The notes beneath the pieces were generated by a model. It was given only the letters and a program-made list of their open reading frames with translations, was not told the origin of the DNA and searched no databases. From Bradyrhizobium manausense (lineage in GTDB: Bacteria > Pseudomonadota > Alphaproteobacteria > Rhizobiales > Xanthobacteraceae): a DNA stretch of 64,000 nucleotides. A program made the translations under genes and the position numbers. This document shows positions 18,985 to 27,625 of this stretch, in pieces (within the stretch, counting starts at the first letter, position 1; each line of letters opens with the position of its first letter). The stretch covers positions 62,001 to 126,000 of the forward strand of contig NZ_JAFCKB010000024.1 of NCBI RefSeq assembly GCF_018130615.1, in the 5' to 3' direction.

Positions 18985-20496
18985 TCAGTAGTCGTTGCCG
19001 CTGCGTGCCGGCAGCTGACTGTCCGGCGCGAGGTCGCCGAACCGCGTGACCGAGGCTTCGAACGCCAGATCGACGGTGCCGGTCGGGCCGTGGCGCTGCT
19101 TGCCGATGATGACCTCGGCCTTTCCGTGCGCAAGACTCATGTCAAGCTGCCACTTCTCGTGCTCGGGCGTGCCTGGACGGGGCTCCTTCATCGCGAGGTA
19201 GTATTCCTCGCGATACACGAACAGCACGACGTCGGCGTCCTGCTCGATCGAGCCGGATTCACGCAAGTCTGAAAGCTGCGGCCGTTTGTCGTCTCGGGAT
19301 TCGACCTGACGCGAGAGCTGAGACAGCGCGATCACGGGAACGTTGAGTTCCTTGGCAAGCGCCTTCAGGCTGGTCGTGATCTCCGTGATTTCCTGCACGC
19401 GGCTGTCGCTGGAGCGCTTGCCCGAGCCCGAGAGCAGCTGGATGTAGTCGATCACGAGCAGATCGAGGCCCTTCTGACGCTTCAGCCGGCGTGCGCGCGC
19501 CATCAATTGCGCGATCGACAGGCCGCCGGTCGCGTCGACATAGAAGGGCAGCGACTGCAGCTCGATCGAGACCTCCCGGATCTTGTCGAAATCGGCTTCC
19601 GAGATACCGCCGCGGCGGATGTGGGAGGAGGGAACGCCGGTGCGCTCGGCCACGATACGCGTGGCGAGCTGGTCGGCCGACATTTCGCAGGAGAAGAAGC
19701 CGATGACGCCGCCATTGGCGGCCTTGGTGGTGCCGTCGGCCTGGAGTTCCGGAACGTAGGCTCGTGCGACGTTGTAGGCGATGTTGGTCGCAAGCGAGGT
19801 CTTGCCCATGCCGGGACGGCCCGCGACGATGATGAGATCGGAGTGCTGCAGCCCACCCATCTTGGTGTCGAGGTCGCGCATGCCCGTCGAGATGCCGGAC
19901 AGCTTGCCGTCGCGCTGGAACGCCTTTGCCGCGAGATCGACCGCGACCGCCAGTGCCTGCGAGAATTTCTGGAAGCCGCCGTCATAGCGACCGGATTCGG
20001 CAAGCTCGTAGAGCCGGCGCTCGGCGTCCTCGATCTGCGCCCGCGGCGCGAAGTCGACGGGGGCGTCATAGGCGACGTTGACCATGTCCTCGCCGATGCC
20101 GATGAGGTCCCGCCGCAGCGCAAGATCGTAGATGGTACGCCCATAATCCTGCGCATTGATAATGGTGGTGGCTTCGGCTGCGAGCCGCGCAAGATACTGG
20201 CCGATGGTCATGCCGCCGACGTCGGTATCCGCAGGCAGGAACGTCTTCAGCGTCACGGGCGTGGCGATCTTGCCCATCCGGATTAGGCTGCCGGCGGTCT
20301 CGTAGATCGTCTGGTGCAGCGGCTCGAAATAGTGCTTCGGCTCCAGGAAGTCGGAGACCCGGTAGAAGGCATCATTGTTGACCAGGATCGCGCCCAGAAG
20401 GCTCTGTTCCGCCTCGATGTTGTGCGGCGCGCTCCGATAGGCGGGGGTTCCCGGTTCGGGAGCAAGTTTGAGGACGTTCGAATCAGTCAGGGCCAT
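18985..20496 (-). CDS. dnaB: Replicative DNA helicase DnaB
   Basis: 503 residues from ATG 20496 (MALTDSNVLKL); the frame is open further upstream but has no plausible start or coding character there. The N-terminal primase-interacting domain starts at APHNIEAEQSLLGAIL. The RecA-like motor has Walker A GRPGMGKTSL, Walker B LLVIDYIQLL, and QLSRQVESRDDKRPQLSDLRESG. The hexameric 5'-3' helicase is loaded at oriC; no intein is present. Confidence 0.96.
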   Translation of the reverse strand: MALTDSNVLKLAPEPGTPAYRSAPHNIEAEQSLLGAILVNNDAFYRVSDFLEPKHYFEPLHQTIYETAGSLIRMGKIATPVTLKTFLPADTDVGGMTIGQYLARLAAEATTIINAQDYGRTIYDLALRRDLIGIGEDMVNVAYDAPVDFAPRAQIEDAERRLYELAESGRYDGGFQKFSQALAVAVDLAAKAFQRDGKLSGISTGMRDLDTKMGGLQHSDLIIVAGRPGMGKTSLATNIAYNVARAYVPELQADGTTKAANGGVIGFFSCEMSADQLATRIVAERTGVPSSHIRRGGISEADFDKIREVSIELQSLPFYVDATGGLSIAQLMARARRLKRQKGLDLLVIDYIQLLSGSGKRSSDSRVQEITEITTSLKALAKELNVPVIALSQLSRQVESRDDKRPQLSDLRESGSIEQDADVVLFVYREEYYLAMKEPRPGTPEHEKWQLDMSLAHGKAEVIIGKQRHGPTGTVDLAFEASVTRFGDLAPDSQLPARSGNDY

Positions 20497-20776
20497 GGTC
20501 GAGCGATAGCAATTTTCTGGGGCGGATGCGGGGCCGGGATAAAGCGCCGCCTCAGTCCAAAGCGGAAGCAAAAGCTCGTCGCTATCAACCGATCTTAAAA
20601 GCGGTGGATGATTAGCAGCCGCAGCATGCGCCGCGCTTGACGGATTTTTGCGGAACTCGAGCCAAAGTGGCCGCGATCGCGCCACGGAAAAATCCGGATG
20701 CGGTGAACCTAATGAATTGCCGTGCAGACCTATTTAAGAGCGCGCGACAGGACGCACTGGCGCACCAAGTGCGGGT
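20497..20776. other. Intergenic, dnaB upstream region
   Basis: 280 bases upstream of dnaB on its coding strand, downstream of the tiny membrane-protein gene. It presumably carries the dnaB promoter, but no confident -35/-10 pair was recognised and no gene was seen. Confidence 0.4.
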
Positions 20777-20896
20777 TCAGACCAGCAGGAGGTAGACCAG
20801 CGCCACCAGGGCCGCGCCGACGCCGGTGGCGATCAGCGCGTAATCGGTGCGGAGGTCGTCCTGCACGTCGAATGAGGTTTGGGTCTCTTTGCTCAT
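20777..20896 (-). CDS. 39-residue single-pass membrane protein
   Basis: A complete small frame, ATG at 20896 to TGA at 20777. The polar N-terminus MSKETQTSFDVQDDLRTDY (19 residues) is followed by one hydrophobic helix of about 19 residues, ALIATGVGAALVALVYLLLV, at the very C-terminus. This tail-anchor layout is unlikely by chance in high-GC noise. No strong ribosome site is visible. A CRP-like palindrome lies 34 bases upstream. Function unknown; small subunits of respiratory complexes look similar, but nothing links it to one. Confidence 0.5.
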   Translation of the reverse strand: MSKETQTSFDVQDDLRTDYALIATGVGAALVALVYLLLV

Positions 20897-20929
20897 GGCG
20901 ACGGTCTAAGGCAGGCCCGTCGAGAGGAA

Positions 20930-20945
20930 TGTGAACCAGATCACA
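20930..20945. promoter_or_regulatory. CRP-like operator palindrome
   Basis: TGTGAACCAGATCACA matches the classical CRP/FNR-superfamily half-sites TGTGA-N6-TCACA perfectly. It is placed between the divergent 39-residue membrane gene (34 bases away) and the small gene at 21038. Confidence 0.5.
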
Positions 20946-21037
20946 TCTCCCCGGATTCTTTCGGGAGTAGGACAGGGAACAGGCGGTGGAGCCGGGGATT
21001 GTCTCCAGCGACCCGCCAACAGGGAACGAGGCAAGCG

Positions 21038-21244
21038 ATGCGGCCAGAACGGCAGCGCCAGATTTGGCGAAGCGAGGCAGGCAGCCGGCTTTGGCTGTCC
21101 GGGCTGATCGCGGCCATGGAGCACGCCGAACAGCCTGAAATCCGGCGTCAGCCGGTCGCACCCGAAACCCTCGCGGGATTGCGCGCCCAGCTAGCGTTAC
21201 CGGCGTCTTTCCGGGTATCGCCGATTTCGACCCTGCGTCATTAG
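21038..21244 (+). CDS. Small hypothetical protein (68 residues)
   Basis: ATG at 21038 preceded by a good ribosome site (AGGGAACGAGG, six bases away). The 68-residue product is basic and amphipathic, begins MRPERQRQIWRSEAGSR, and has no signal peptide or known motif. It ends four bases from the stop of the convergent CFA synthase gene. Real coding status is uncertain; the ribosome site and the lack of a competing frame are the main support. Confidence 0.35.
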   Translation: MRPERQRQIWRSEAGSRLWLSGLIAAMEHAEQPEIRRQPVAPETLAGLRAQLALPASFRVSPISTLRH

Positions 21245-21247
21245 GAT

Positions 21248-22498
21248 TCATTCACCAGCGAGTTTCAGCTTCGGCTTGGCACCGCTCTCGAGGGCGCGCA
21301 GCCGGGCTTCTTCACCTGCAATATAATCGCGGGTCATCGGGACCACACCCTGGCGGCGCGCGAGCTGAACCTGGAAGTTCATCATGTCCTGCTTGCGGAA
21401 CGTCATCTCGCAGGCGGCGAGATAAAATTCCCACATCAGCGCGAAGCGCTCGTCGTACAGCTGCACGGCTTCCTCCCGGCGCGCCATGAAGCGTTCCCGC
21501 CAGGCCTTGAGCGTCTCTGCATAATGCAGGCGCAGAATCTCGATGTCGCAGACCAACAGCCCGGCGCGCTCGATCGCGGGCAGCACCTCCGACAGCGACG
21601 GGATGTAGCCGCCGGGGAAGATGTACTTGGCGATCCATGGATTGGTCGAATCCGGGCCCTGCGAACGGCCAATCGAGTGCAGCAGCATGACGCCGTCCTT
21701 GCTGAGCAGTTCGGCGCAGCGCTGGAAATACGTGTCGTAGAACCTGGCTCCGACATGCTCGAACATGCCGACCGAGACGATGCGGTCGAAGGGGCCGTCG
21801 ATGTCGCGATAGTCCTGCAGCAGGAAACGTGCCTGTCGCGCCAGACCCTTTTCGGCTGCGCGCGCGTTCGCAACCTGCAACTGCTCCGTCGACAATGTCA
21901 CGCCGGTGACGTCGGCGCCGGCGATCTCGGCGAGATAGAGGCCGAGCCCGCCCCAACCCGAGCCGATGTCGAGCAGGCGCTGGCCGCTTCTGACCAGCAG
22001 CTTTGCAGCGACGTGCCGTTTCTTGGCGAGTTGCGCGTCGTCGAGCGTGGCGTCCTGCGTCTCGAAATAGGCGCAGCTATATTGCTTGTCGGCGTCGAGA
22101 AAGAGCGAATAGAGCCTCGCATCGAGGTCGTAATGATGCGCGACATTGTTGCGTGAGCGTATTCGCGGATTGAACTGCTTCAGGTGGCGGGTGAGATAGC
22201 GCAGGTGCCACCACGGCCTTGCCCAATGCGGCAACAGGTCGGCTTGATCGAGCAGGATCGCGAGGGCATCAGCTACGCTGCCGCGCTGGACGACGAACTC
22301 GCCATTCATATAGGCCTCGCCAAGCCCAAGCTCGGGATTGATGAGAACTCTCCTTTGTGCGTCGGCCGTGACGAAGCGGACTTCCACCGGCTCACCCGAG
22401 CCGTCGCCGACGCTGAATTTCAATCCTCCCGCCGTCGTGACCGTCATCGACCCGCGGCGGATGAATTGAGACAAGAACCTACGCAACAAGCGGTCCAT
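21248..22498 (-). CDS. cfa: Cyclopropane-fatty-acyl-phospholipid synthase family methyltransferase
   Basis: 416 residues from ATG 22498 (MDRLLRRFLSQF). The N-terminal lipid-binding domain is followed by a SAM-dependent methyltransferase with motif I LLDIGSGWGGLGLYLAE and the family-typical SVGMFEHVGARFYDTYF and FPGGYIPSLSEV. It adds a methylene bridge to unsaturated acyl chains of membrane phospholipids, usually in stationary phase or acid stress. Bradyrhizobia carry several paralogues, so the exact role is not certain. It lies between rplI and dnaB, an addition to an otherwise conserved replication/ribosome block. Confidence 0.88.
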   Translation of the reverse strand: MDRLLRRFLSQFIRRGSMTVTTAGGLKFSVGDGSGEPVEVRFVTADAQRRVLINPELGLGEAYMNGEFVVQRGSVADALAILLDQADLLPHWARPWWHLRYLTRHLKQFNPRIRSRNNVAHHYDLDARLYSLFLDADKQYSCAYFETQDATLDDAQLAKKRHVAAKLLVRSGQRLLDIGSGWGGLGLYLAEIAGADVTGVTLSTEQLQVANARAAEKGLARQARFLLQDYRDIDGPFDRIVSVGMFEHVGARFYDTYFQRCAELLSKDGVMLLHSIGRSQGPDSTNPWIAKYIFPGGYIPSLSEVLPAIERAGLLVCDIEILRLHYAETLKAWRERFMARREEAVQLYDERFALMWEFYLAACEMTFRKQDMMNFQVQLARRQGVVPMTRDYIAGEEARLRALESGAKPKLKLAGE

Positions 22499-22756
22499 AG
22501 ACACCAACCTCTCGAGCGAACCCGAAAAGATGCGACTACCCGGCCGTCACACCGACGCATGGAGTGTACAATGGTTCCCATGCGTTCGCATGTAAATCTA
22601 GGCAGCCTATTCCCGTCCGGCTATTGCATTGTGTTCAAAGCCGATATTCGAAAATCGCGTGTTCACATGCTTGATGAGTGCGCTTCCATTCGCAGCGCAA
22701 TCGGCTAAAAGGTGACCGCCGCCGCGCCGGGTGCCGGCCGTATCTGTCGGAATTCA

Positions 22757-23779
22757 ATGGAGATGATGGGAATGTCGAGCCGAGCGCTCAGTCTCGCCAC
22801 GGTGCTGTTTCTGATTGGCTTCGGCGCCTCCGATGCCGTCCTGGCGCAGGCGACGAACCTCGAGGCCGGCAAGGCCCCATCCCAGATCTTCGCGCAGACC
22901 TGCAACGCCTGCCACAAGAGCCCGCGGGGGCTCTTGAAAACGGTCGCGCCGGGCTCGCTGCCCGGCTTCCTGCGTCAGCATTACACCACCAGCTCCGACA
23001 TGGCCGGCGTGCTGGCCTCCTACCTCATTTCCAACGGTGCTACCGACGCCCGCTACCAGTCCAAGGATGGCGGCAAGGACAAGAAGGACGGCGCCAGGGA
23101 GAAGGACGCCAACACGAATCCTGGGCAGCCGCCTGAGCACCAGGGGCGCCGCCAGCGCTCGCAGGAGGCTGCCAAGCCGGAGGGCGAGGGCGCTGCGAAT
23201 CCGGCGGCTGAGGGTCGTCAGAAGCGCGCCGCGCGGCCGAGCGAGGAGGGCAAGGAAGGCGCGAAGCCTGAGGCCACCACCGAGCAGCCGTCTGCGGGCC
23301 GCAAGGGTAAGCGGCTGAGCAAGCGCGGCAAGCCGGAGACCGAAGACGCAGCCCCGCCGAAGGTTGAGCCCAAGGTCGATTCCAAGATCGAGCCCAAGAC
23401 TGAGCCGAAGGCTGAACCGAAGACCGACACCAAGGCAGAACCGAAGAACGAGAGTGCCAAGGTCGATGCCGGTCGTGACGAGTCCAAGCCCGCCGAGAGG
23501 CCGGCGGAAGCCAGGCCTGAGAGCGCCAAGGTCGAGCCGAGCAGCAGCGACACGCCGGCTTTGCGCCCGGATCCGGTGCCGCAGGTAACGCCGGCCCCGG
23601 CGGCCTCCGCCAAGCCGGTCGAGAAGCCGGCTGAACCGGCTGCGCCGAAGCCGACGGAAGCGGCCGTTGCCAAACCGGCCGAGCCGGCAGCCAAGCCGGC
23701 TGAGCCCGCGCCCGCCGCGGCGCCGTCGCCAGCACCCGCCGAGTCCTCCGGTCCGCCGGCTCCTCCGATCTCGCGATAA
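22757..23779 (+). CDS. Secreted c-type cytochrome domain with long Lys/Pro/Glu/Ala tail
   Basis: About 340 residues from ATG 22757; ATGs at 22763, 22766 and 22772 are also possible. A signal peptide ending VLAQ is followed by one haem-binding motif CNACHK and a short helical domain with a candidate axial Met (SSDMAGVLASYL), about 70 residues altogether. From about residue 100 on it is low-complexity: basic (GGKDKKDGAREKD), then a period-four xEPK series (about 210-240), then Pro/Ala with AEPAxKPAEP. Such tails often span or bind the cell wall or interact with anionic partners. The electron partner is unknown. Confidence 0.75.
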   Translation: MEMMGMSSRALSLATVLFLIGFGASDAVLAQATNLEAGKAPSQIFAQTCNACHKSPRGLLKTVAPGSLPGFLRQHYTTSSDMAGVLASYLISNGATDARYQSKDGGKDKKDGAREKDANTNPGQPPEHQGRRQRSQEAAKPEGEGAANPAAEGRQKRAARPSEEGKEGAKPEATTEQPSAGRKGKRLSKRGKPETEDAAPPKVEPKVDSKIEPKTEPKAEPKTDTKAEPKNESAKVDAGRDESKPAERPAEARPESAKVEPSSSDTPALRPDPVPQVTPAPAASAKPVEKPAEPAAPKPTEAAVAKPAEPAAKPAEPAPAAAPSPAPAESSGPPAPPISR

Positions 23780-23968
23780 GCAGAAATACAAGCTCAATCT
23801 GCTGTCGCCAGCGGTTGGCGACAAGCTGATCCGTCGTGCCAGGGTGATCAAGCCGGGCCGTCAGGTCTCCGTGGTCGCGGCCGACATGTTTCTGCGTCAG
23901 CAACGGTGTCGAGAAGCACACGGCAACGGCGCTCGCCTCGATTGCGATGCTGAGCGAGGATGTCGGCG

Positions 23969-24006
23969 CAAAAACGAAAAGCCCGGCTGCCTGAGGCAGC
24001 CGGGCT
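23969..24006 (-). terminator. Rho-independent terminator of rplI
   Basis: Stem AGCCCGGCTGCC / GGCAGCCGGGCT (23980-24006, 3-base loop) followed on the minus strand by TTTCGTTTTTG. It lies 25 bases after the rplI stop. Confidence 0.88.
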
Positions 24007-24031
24007 CCGCAGCCTTGCATGAATGCGAGGC

Positions 24032-24637
24032 TTACTTCTCAGTCTCGTCCGAAGCCGGAGCCGGCGCAACGTCGTCGTGCTGGGCTTCCGGATCGAAGAA
24101 TTCGCCGGCGGCGGCGATCGCCTCGGCGGCCGCGTCGCGGTCCTCGTTGCGGGTGGAGATGTCCTCGCCGCGGTTGATGCGCTCGGCCTCGTCCTGGCTG
24201 CGCGCAACCGTGACGGTGACCTCGACCTCGACCTCGGGGTGAACCGCGACGGTGATCGAGTGCTTGCCGATGGTCTTGATCGGCGCATCGAGCTGCACCT
24301 GCGGACGGGCGAGCGACACGCCGTCGGCCTCGAAAGCAGCAACCACGTCACGCACCGTGACCGAGCCGAACAGCTGGCCGGCTTCAGACGCCTGACGGAT
24401 CACGATGATGTTCTTGCCCTCGATCTTCTCGGCGACCTTGGACGCCTCGCCCTTCGAGGCAAGATTGCGAGCTTCGAGATCGGCCTTCATGCCGTCGTAC
24501 TTGGCGCGGTTGTCGGCGGTGGCGCGCAGCGCCTTGCCGCGCTTGAGCAGGAAATTGCGGGCATAGCCGTCGCGAACCTTCACGACTTCGCCCATCTGGC
24601 CGAGCTTGCTCACGCGTTCCAGCAAAATGACTTCCAT
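24032..24637 (-). CDS. rplI: 50S ribosomal protein L9
   Basis: 201 residues. The N-terminal rRNA-binding domain opens [31 protein letters not shown], then a long connecting helix and a C-terminal domain with [20 protein letters not shown]. The acidic C-terminal extension of about 45 residues (NRGEDIST..., [18 protein letters not shown]) is longer than in E. coli (about 149 residues) and typical of alphaproteobacteria. A strong terminator follows. Confidence 0.97.
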   Translation of the reverse strand: MEVILLERVSKLGQMGEVVKVRDGYARNFLLKRGKALRATADNRAKYDGMKADLEARNLASKGEASKVAEKIEGKNIIVIRQASEAGQLFGSVTVRDVVAAFEADGVSLARPQVQLDAPIKTIGKHSITVAVHPEVEVEVTVTVARSQDEAERINRGEDISTRNEDRDAAAEAIAAAGEFFDPEAQHDDVAPAPASDETEK

Positions 24638-24685
24638 ATTCGTTCTCCTTTGAGATGCTCTGGGTTTTCAGTTTTCGGGTTGGAC

Positions 24686-25654
24686 TTAAGATATCGGCAA
24701 TGGCGGCGGTTGCCGGTTGCGCAGGAAGCGCTCGCGGAAGCCGAACACGGCGTCCGCGAGCCCAAGGCCGGTCAGCAGGACAAGGCTCACGCTGAACATG
24801 AGGATGATGACGTAGGTGGCAGCGAGCCAGAACGCGCGATTGGCGAGGTCGCGCGTGATGGTGTGCAGAACGGCAAGGCCGATCAGCGCATAGGCCATCA
24901 TCAAGACGGTCGTGACGACGACCGCGAGCAGGCCGGTCATTCCGCCGAAGAAGCTGAAGGCAAGCGCGACGCAGAGTGCCACGAGGGTCATTGGCGGCAA
25001 GCTCGTGCCGCTGAGGTCGGGCCAGGGCCGATGCAGCCGCCCTGAGACAGCCGCGACCTTGGCAGCAAGCCAGAGATTCAAGGTCAGGGTCGCCATCTGC
25101 GATGCGGCTACCAGAACCGGAATGACTGCCACCATCAAGCCGACAACGGGATCACTCTCGGTAACGGTCGTCTCGCTCACCAGTGAAAGAACCTTGGCGA
25201 AGCCGCGGCGCATCGCCTCACTAATGGCCGGCGCATCGCTTCCTAGCGAAAACAGAGATCCAGCGGTCAGCAGCGTGGCCAGCGCTGCAATCCAGAGCAG
25301 GATGCGTCCAAGCGGATACCATTCGACCTGCAGCGGCGCCGCATCGCTGTCTGCGACGCCGTCAGCCGCTGGCCTTCCCAGCATGGCGAGATGGCCAAGC
25401 CACCAGGCCGGCAGCGCGAACGCAAGACCGTAACCGAGCGCGAGGGGCGGGCTGAGCGCCGTGGCGATAAGGAGCGTTGCGACAAGGCCGGCAATCGCGC
25501 CGCAGAGCGGTCCCCAGGCGATCGCGGCAAGCATCAGGGGCAGAGGAGCGAGGTAAACCAGGACGAGCGAGATCGGCGCCCCTGACGCCATCGAGGCGAA
25601 CATCAGGGCCGACGCGGCGCCGGCGATCAGGGCTATCAGTCCAAATACCATCAT
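24686..25654 (-). CDS. DUF2232 family multi-spanning membrane protein
   Basis: 322 residues with about eight hydrophobic segments (MMVFGLIALIAGAASALMF, LVLVYLAPLPLMLAAIAWG, and so on) and a short basic C-terminus (RERFLRNRQPPPLPIS). Proteins of this family (YybS-like) sit between rpsR and rplI in many alphaproteobacteria, as here, 48 bases before rplI. The function is unknown; an S-component-like transporter fold has been proposed for the family. Co-transcription with rplI is likely. Confidence 0.85.
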   Translation of the reverse strand: MMVFGLIALIAGAASALMFASMASGAPISLVLVYLAPLPLMLAAIAWGPLCGAIAGLVATLLIATALSPPLALGYGLAFALPAWWLGHLAMLGRPAADGVADSDAAPLQVEWYPLGRILLWIAALATLLTAGSLFSLGSDAPAISEAMRRGFAKVLSLVSETTVTESDPVVGLMVAVIPVLVAASQMATLTLNLWLAAKVAAVSGRLHRPWPDLSGTSLPPMTLVALCVALAFSFFGGMTGLLAVVVTTVLMMAYALIGLAVLHTITRDLANRAFWLAATYVIILMFSVSLVLLTGLGLADAVFGFRERFLRNRQPPPLPIS

Positions 25655-25936
25655 CAGCTGTCCCGCTCCCTTCGAGCGGTTAGAGCGAGACCAGCGGAAA
25701 CGCTAGTATTATCAGAAGTTTATGCAGGCCGATCAATGCTATGTAGCAGAAACCGCAGCAGAAACCTCAGCTCGCTCAGCCCTGCGAACTACCTCTCGGC
25801 AGTCGCAAACGATTGAGGCTCCCAACGGGAGCCCCAAACCAATGCCGGCCTTCTATCCATTTTCGGCCGGATATTCAACGCCCCAATTTGATGGGCGGCG
25901 TCGTGCGGGTCGTCGAAGGTTCCCGGCTTGACGTGA
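25655..25936. other. Intergenic between the PEP-CTERM gene and DUF2232
   Basis: 282 bases, no gene seen. It contains an AT-richer stretch (25700-25750), a reasonable place for the DUF2232-rplI promoter, and a short perfect hairpin GCTCCC-AAC-GGGAGC at 25818-25832. Confidence 0.4.
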
Positions 25937-26599
25937 TCAGGCTGCGCCCAACGCTGAGCTCTTGCGGCGATGGAGGAGAAAACCGAAACCACAAAACCCG
26001 AGCATCATCATGGCCCAGGTCGACGGCTCCGGCACCGCGCTTGCAAACTGGATGTCGATCAGACCGGCCGAGCCGGCCGGAAATCCGACCCCTGCCAGGT
26101 TGACCGAGACCGAGTTGGCCGTGAAGGCGATATCGGAATCGGTCAAACCGGTCACGTTGCTGTTTGAATCCACGAACGCTGAGATGATCGGCGACAGTCC
26201 ATTGGGACCCGAAATGTTGAATCCGTTGAACGGATAGACGCTCAGCCCCACGCCTTTCGGATAGTCGGCTATCGGGTAGTAGTAGCTGATCTGCACCTCA
26301 TCGGGTCCAATCCCGACGACCGAGAACGTCGCCGGAAATTTGTTGGCAAACGTGCTGAGGTGCTGTGACCCGTCGGCAACAAAGGTGATCGGGCTGCCCG
26401 GGAATACATCTCCGTAATTCGGAAAGTAATAATTGAAGGTCAGGGTTTGGTTGTTCCAGGTCGAGGCCGTGGACGGTGACGCAGAGACGTTCACCAGTAT
26501 CGCCGACATGAACAACGCCGTTGCCGCGTGCTTCAACGAGGCAAGCGTGAGAATCCTGGTCGCGAAAATCCTCACGTCATCTAAAAATACGGTGCGCAT
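25937..26599 (-). CDS. PEP-CTERM sorting domain protein, inserted between rpsR and DUF2232-rplI
   Basis: 220 residues from ATG 26599, which has a perfect ribosome site (GGAGG, four bases upstream). A signal peptide (hydrophobic ATALFMSAILVNVSASPSTAS) precedes a Ser/Asn/Tyr/Phe-rich beta-type mature domain, TWNNQTLTFNYYFPNYG to SAGLIDIQF. The C-terminus is a textbook PEP-CTERM signal: VPEPS, a hydrophobic helix (TWAMMMLGFCGFGFLL), then HRRK. Such proteins are processed by an exosortase and are linked to exopolysaccharide. No exosortase is present in the window. Its composition (Asn/Tyr/Phe-rich) is unlike the neighbouring genes. Confidence 0.87.
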   Translation of the reverse strand: MRTVFLDDVRIFATRILTLASLKHAATALFMSAILVNVSASPSTASTWNNQTLTFNYYFPNYGDVFPGSPITFVADGSQHLSTFANKFPATFSVVGIGPDEVQISYYYPIADYPKGVGLSVYPFNGFNISGPNGLSPIISAFVDSNSNVTGLTDSDIAFTANSVSVNLAGVGFPAGSAGLIDIQFASAVPEPSTWAMMMLGFCGFGFLLHRRKSSALGAA

Positions 26600-26783
26600 T
26601 CTGCCTCCATTCAATTTGGTCGGATCAGCAAGATGCGCAGTATTTTATCGTTGCAATTCCTGTCAATTGCGCGGCGCGCCAGAAGTATTGCTTTCCGCGC
26701 CGCAAGTCGCGAGGCGCATGCGAAGCGACGCAGGCCTCGGATGCGGGATCCGAGATCCCGACAAAATCATGTTCGGGCAAACC

Positions 26784-26813
26784 TTCAAAAGAAAAGCCGC
26801 CCCGAGGGCGGCT
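26784..26813 (-). terminator. Rho-independent terminator after rpsR
   Basis: GCCGCC-ccga(g)-GGCGGC stem at 26796-26812, followed on the minus strand by TTTTCTTTTG. It separates rpsF-rpsR from the downstream PEP-CTERM and DUF2232-rplI genes. Confidence 0.82.
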
Positions 26814-26885
26814 CTCCAATTCAAATCTCGCCAATGCAGAGCAGGGCAACCGGCGGCCCGACAGCCGCCGGTCGAATTGGTCCTG

Positions 26886-27125
26886 TCAGCGAATGACGTA
26901 GGGCAGCAGGCCCAGGAAGCGCGCGCGCTTGATGGCGCGGGCGAGCTCACGCTGCTTCTTCGCGGACACCGCGGTGATGCGGCTCGGCACGATCTTGCCG
27001 CGCTCGGAGACGTAACGCATCAAGAGCTTGGAGTCCTTGTAGTCGATCTTCGGCGCATTGGCTCCCGTGAACGGGCAGCTCTTGCGGCGACGGAAAAACG
27101 GGCGGCGTGCACCAGCTTCAGCCAT
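26886..27125 (-). CDS. rpsR: 30S ribosomal protein S18
   Basis: 79 residues with the family-typical [34 protein letters not shown] and [15 protein letters not shown]. It binds 16S rRNA together with S6. The gene follows rpsF by five bases and ends at a terminator, so the rest of the usual operon is transcribed separately. Confidence 0.98.
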   Translation of the reverse strand: MAEAGARRPFFRRRKSCPFTGANAPKIDYKDSKLLMRYVSERGKIVPSRITAVSAKKQRELARAIKRARFLGLLPYVIR

Positions 27126-27130
27126 TGTTC

Positions 27131-27625
27131 TTACTCCCCATCCGTCGTTTCAGCTTCGTCGCGCGGGCGGCGCGGGCCGCGATCGCCGCGGAAGCCGCCG
27201 TCACGATCACCGCCGCGGAAACCGCCTTCGCGGTCACCACGGAAACCACCTTCGCGCTCACCGCGGAAGCCGCCGCCACGGTCGTCACGCTCGCGATCGC
27301 GGTCGGCCTTGCGCATCATCGCGGACGGGCCTTCCTCGAGCTCTTCGACGCGGACGCTGAGATAGCGGATCACATCCTCGCTGATGCGCTCCTGGCGCTC
27401 GATCTCGGCGATCGCCGCGGACGGCGCGTCGATGTTGAGCAGCACGAAGTGCGCCTTGCGATTCTTGTTCATGCGGTAGGTGAGGGAGCGAACGCCCCAA
27501 TTCTCGGTCTTGGTGACCTTGCCGCCGAGACCCTCGACGATGCCGGTCATCTGCGCAGTCAGCTCTTCGACCTGCTGCGTGCTCGCGTCTTGGCGCGCGA
27601 GAAAAACATGCTCATAGAGAGCCAT
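27131..27625 (-). CDS. rpsF: 30S ribosomal protein S6 with RG-rich repeat tail
   Basis: 164 residues. The S6 domain ([22 protein letters not shown] to [17 protein letters not shown]) fills about 1-100. The C-terminal 60 residues are an Arg/Gly/Asp-rich tandem repeat of the form GGFRGDRE, seen at least four times, ending in an acidic EAETTDGE. E. coli S6 has a poly-glutamate tail added by RimK; this tail is different and resembles RGG-box RNA-binding segments. It pairs with S18 on the 30S platform. Confidence 0.97.
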   Translation of the reverse strand: MALYEHVFLARQDASTQQVEELTAQMTGIVEGLGGKVTKTENWGVRSLTYRMNKNRKAHFVLLNIDAPSAAIAEIERQERISEDVIRYLSVRVEELEEGPSAMMRKADRDRERDDRGGGFRGEREGGFRGDREGGFRGGDRDGGFRGDRGPRRPRDEAETTDGE

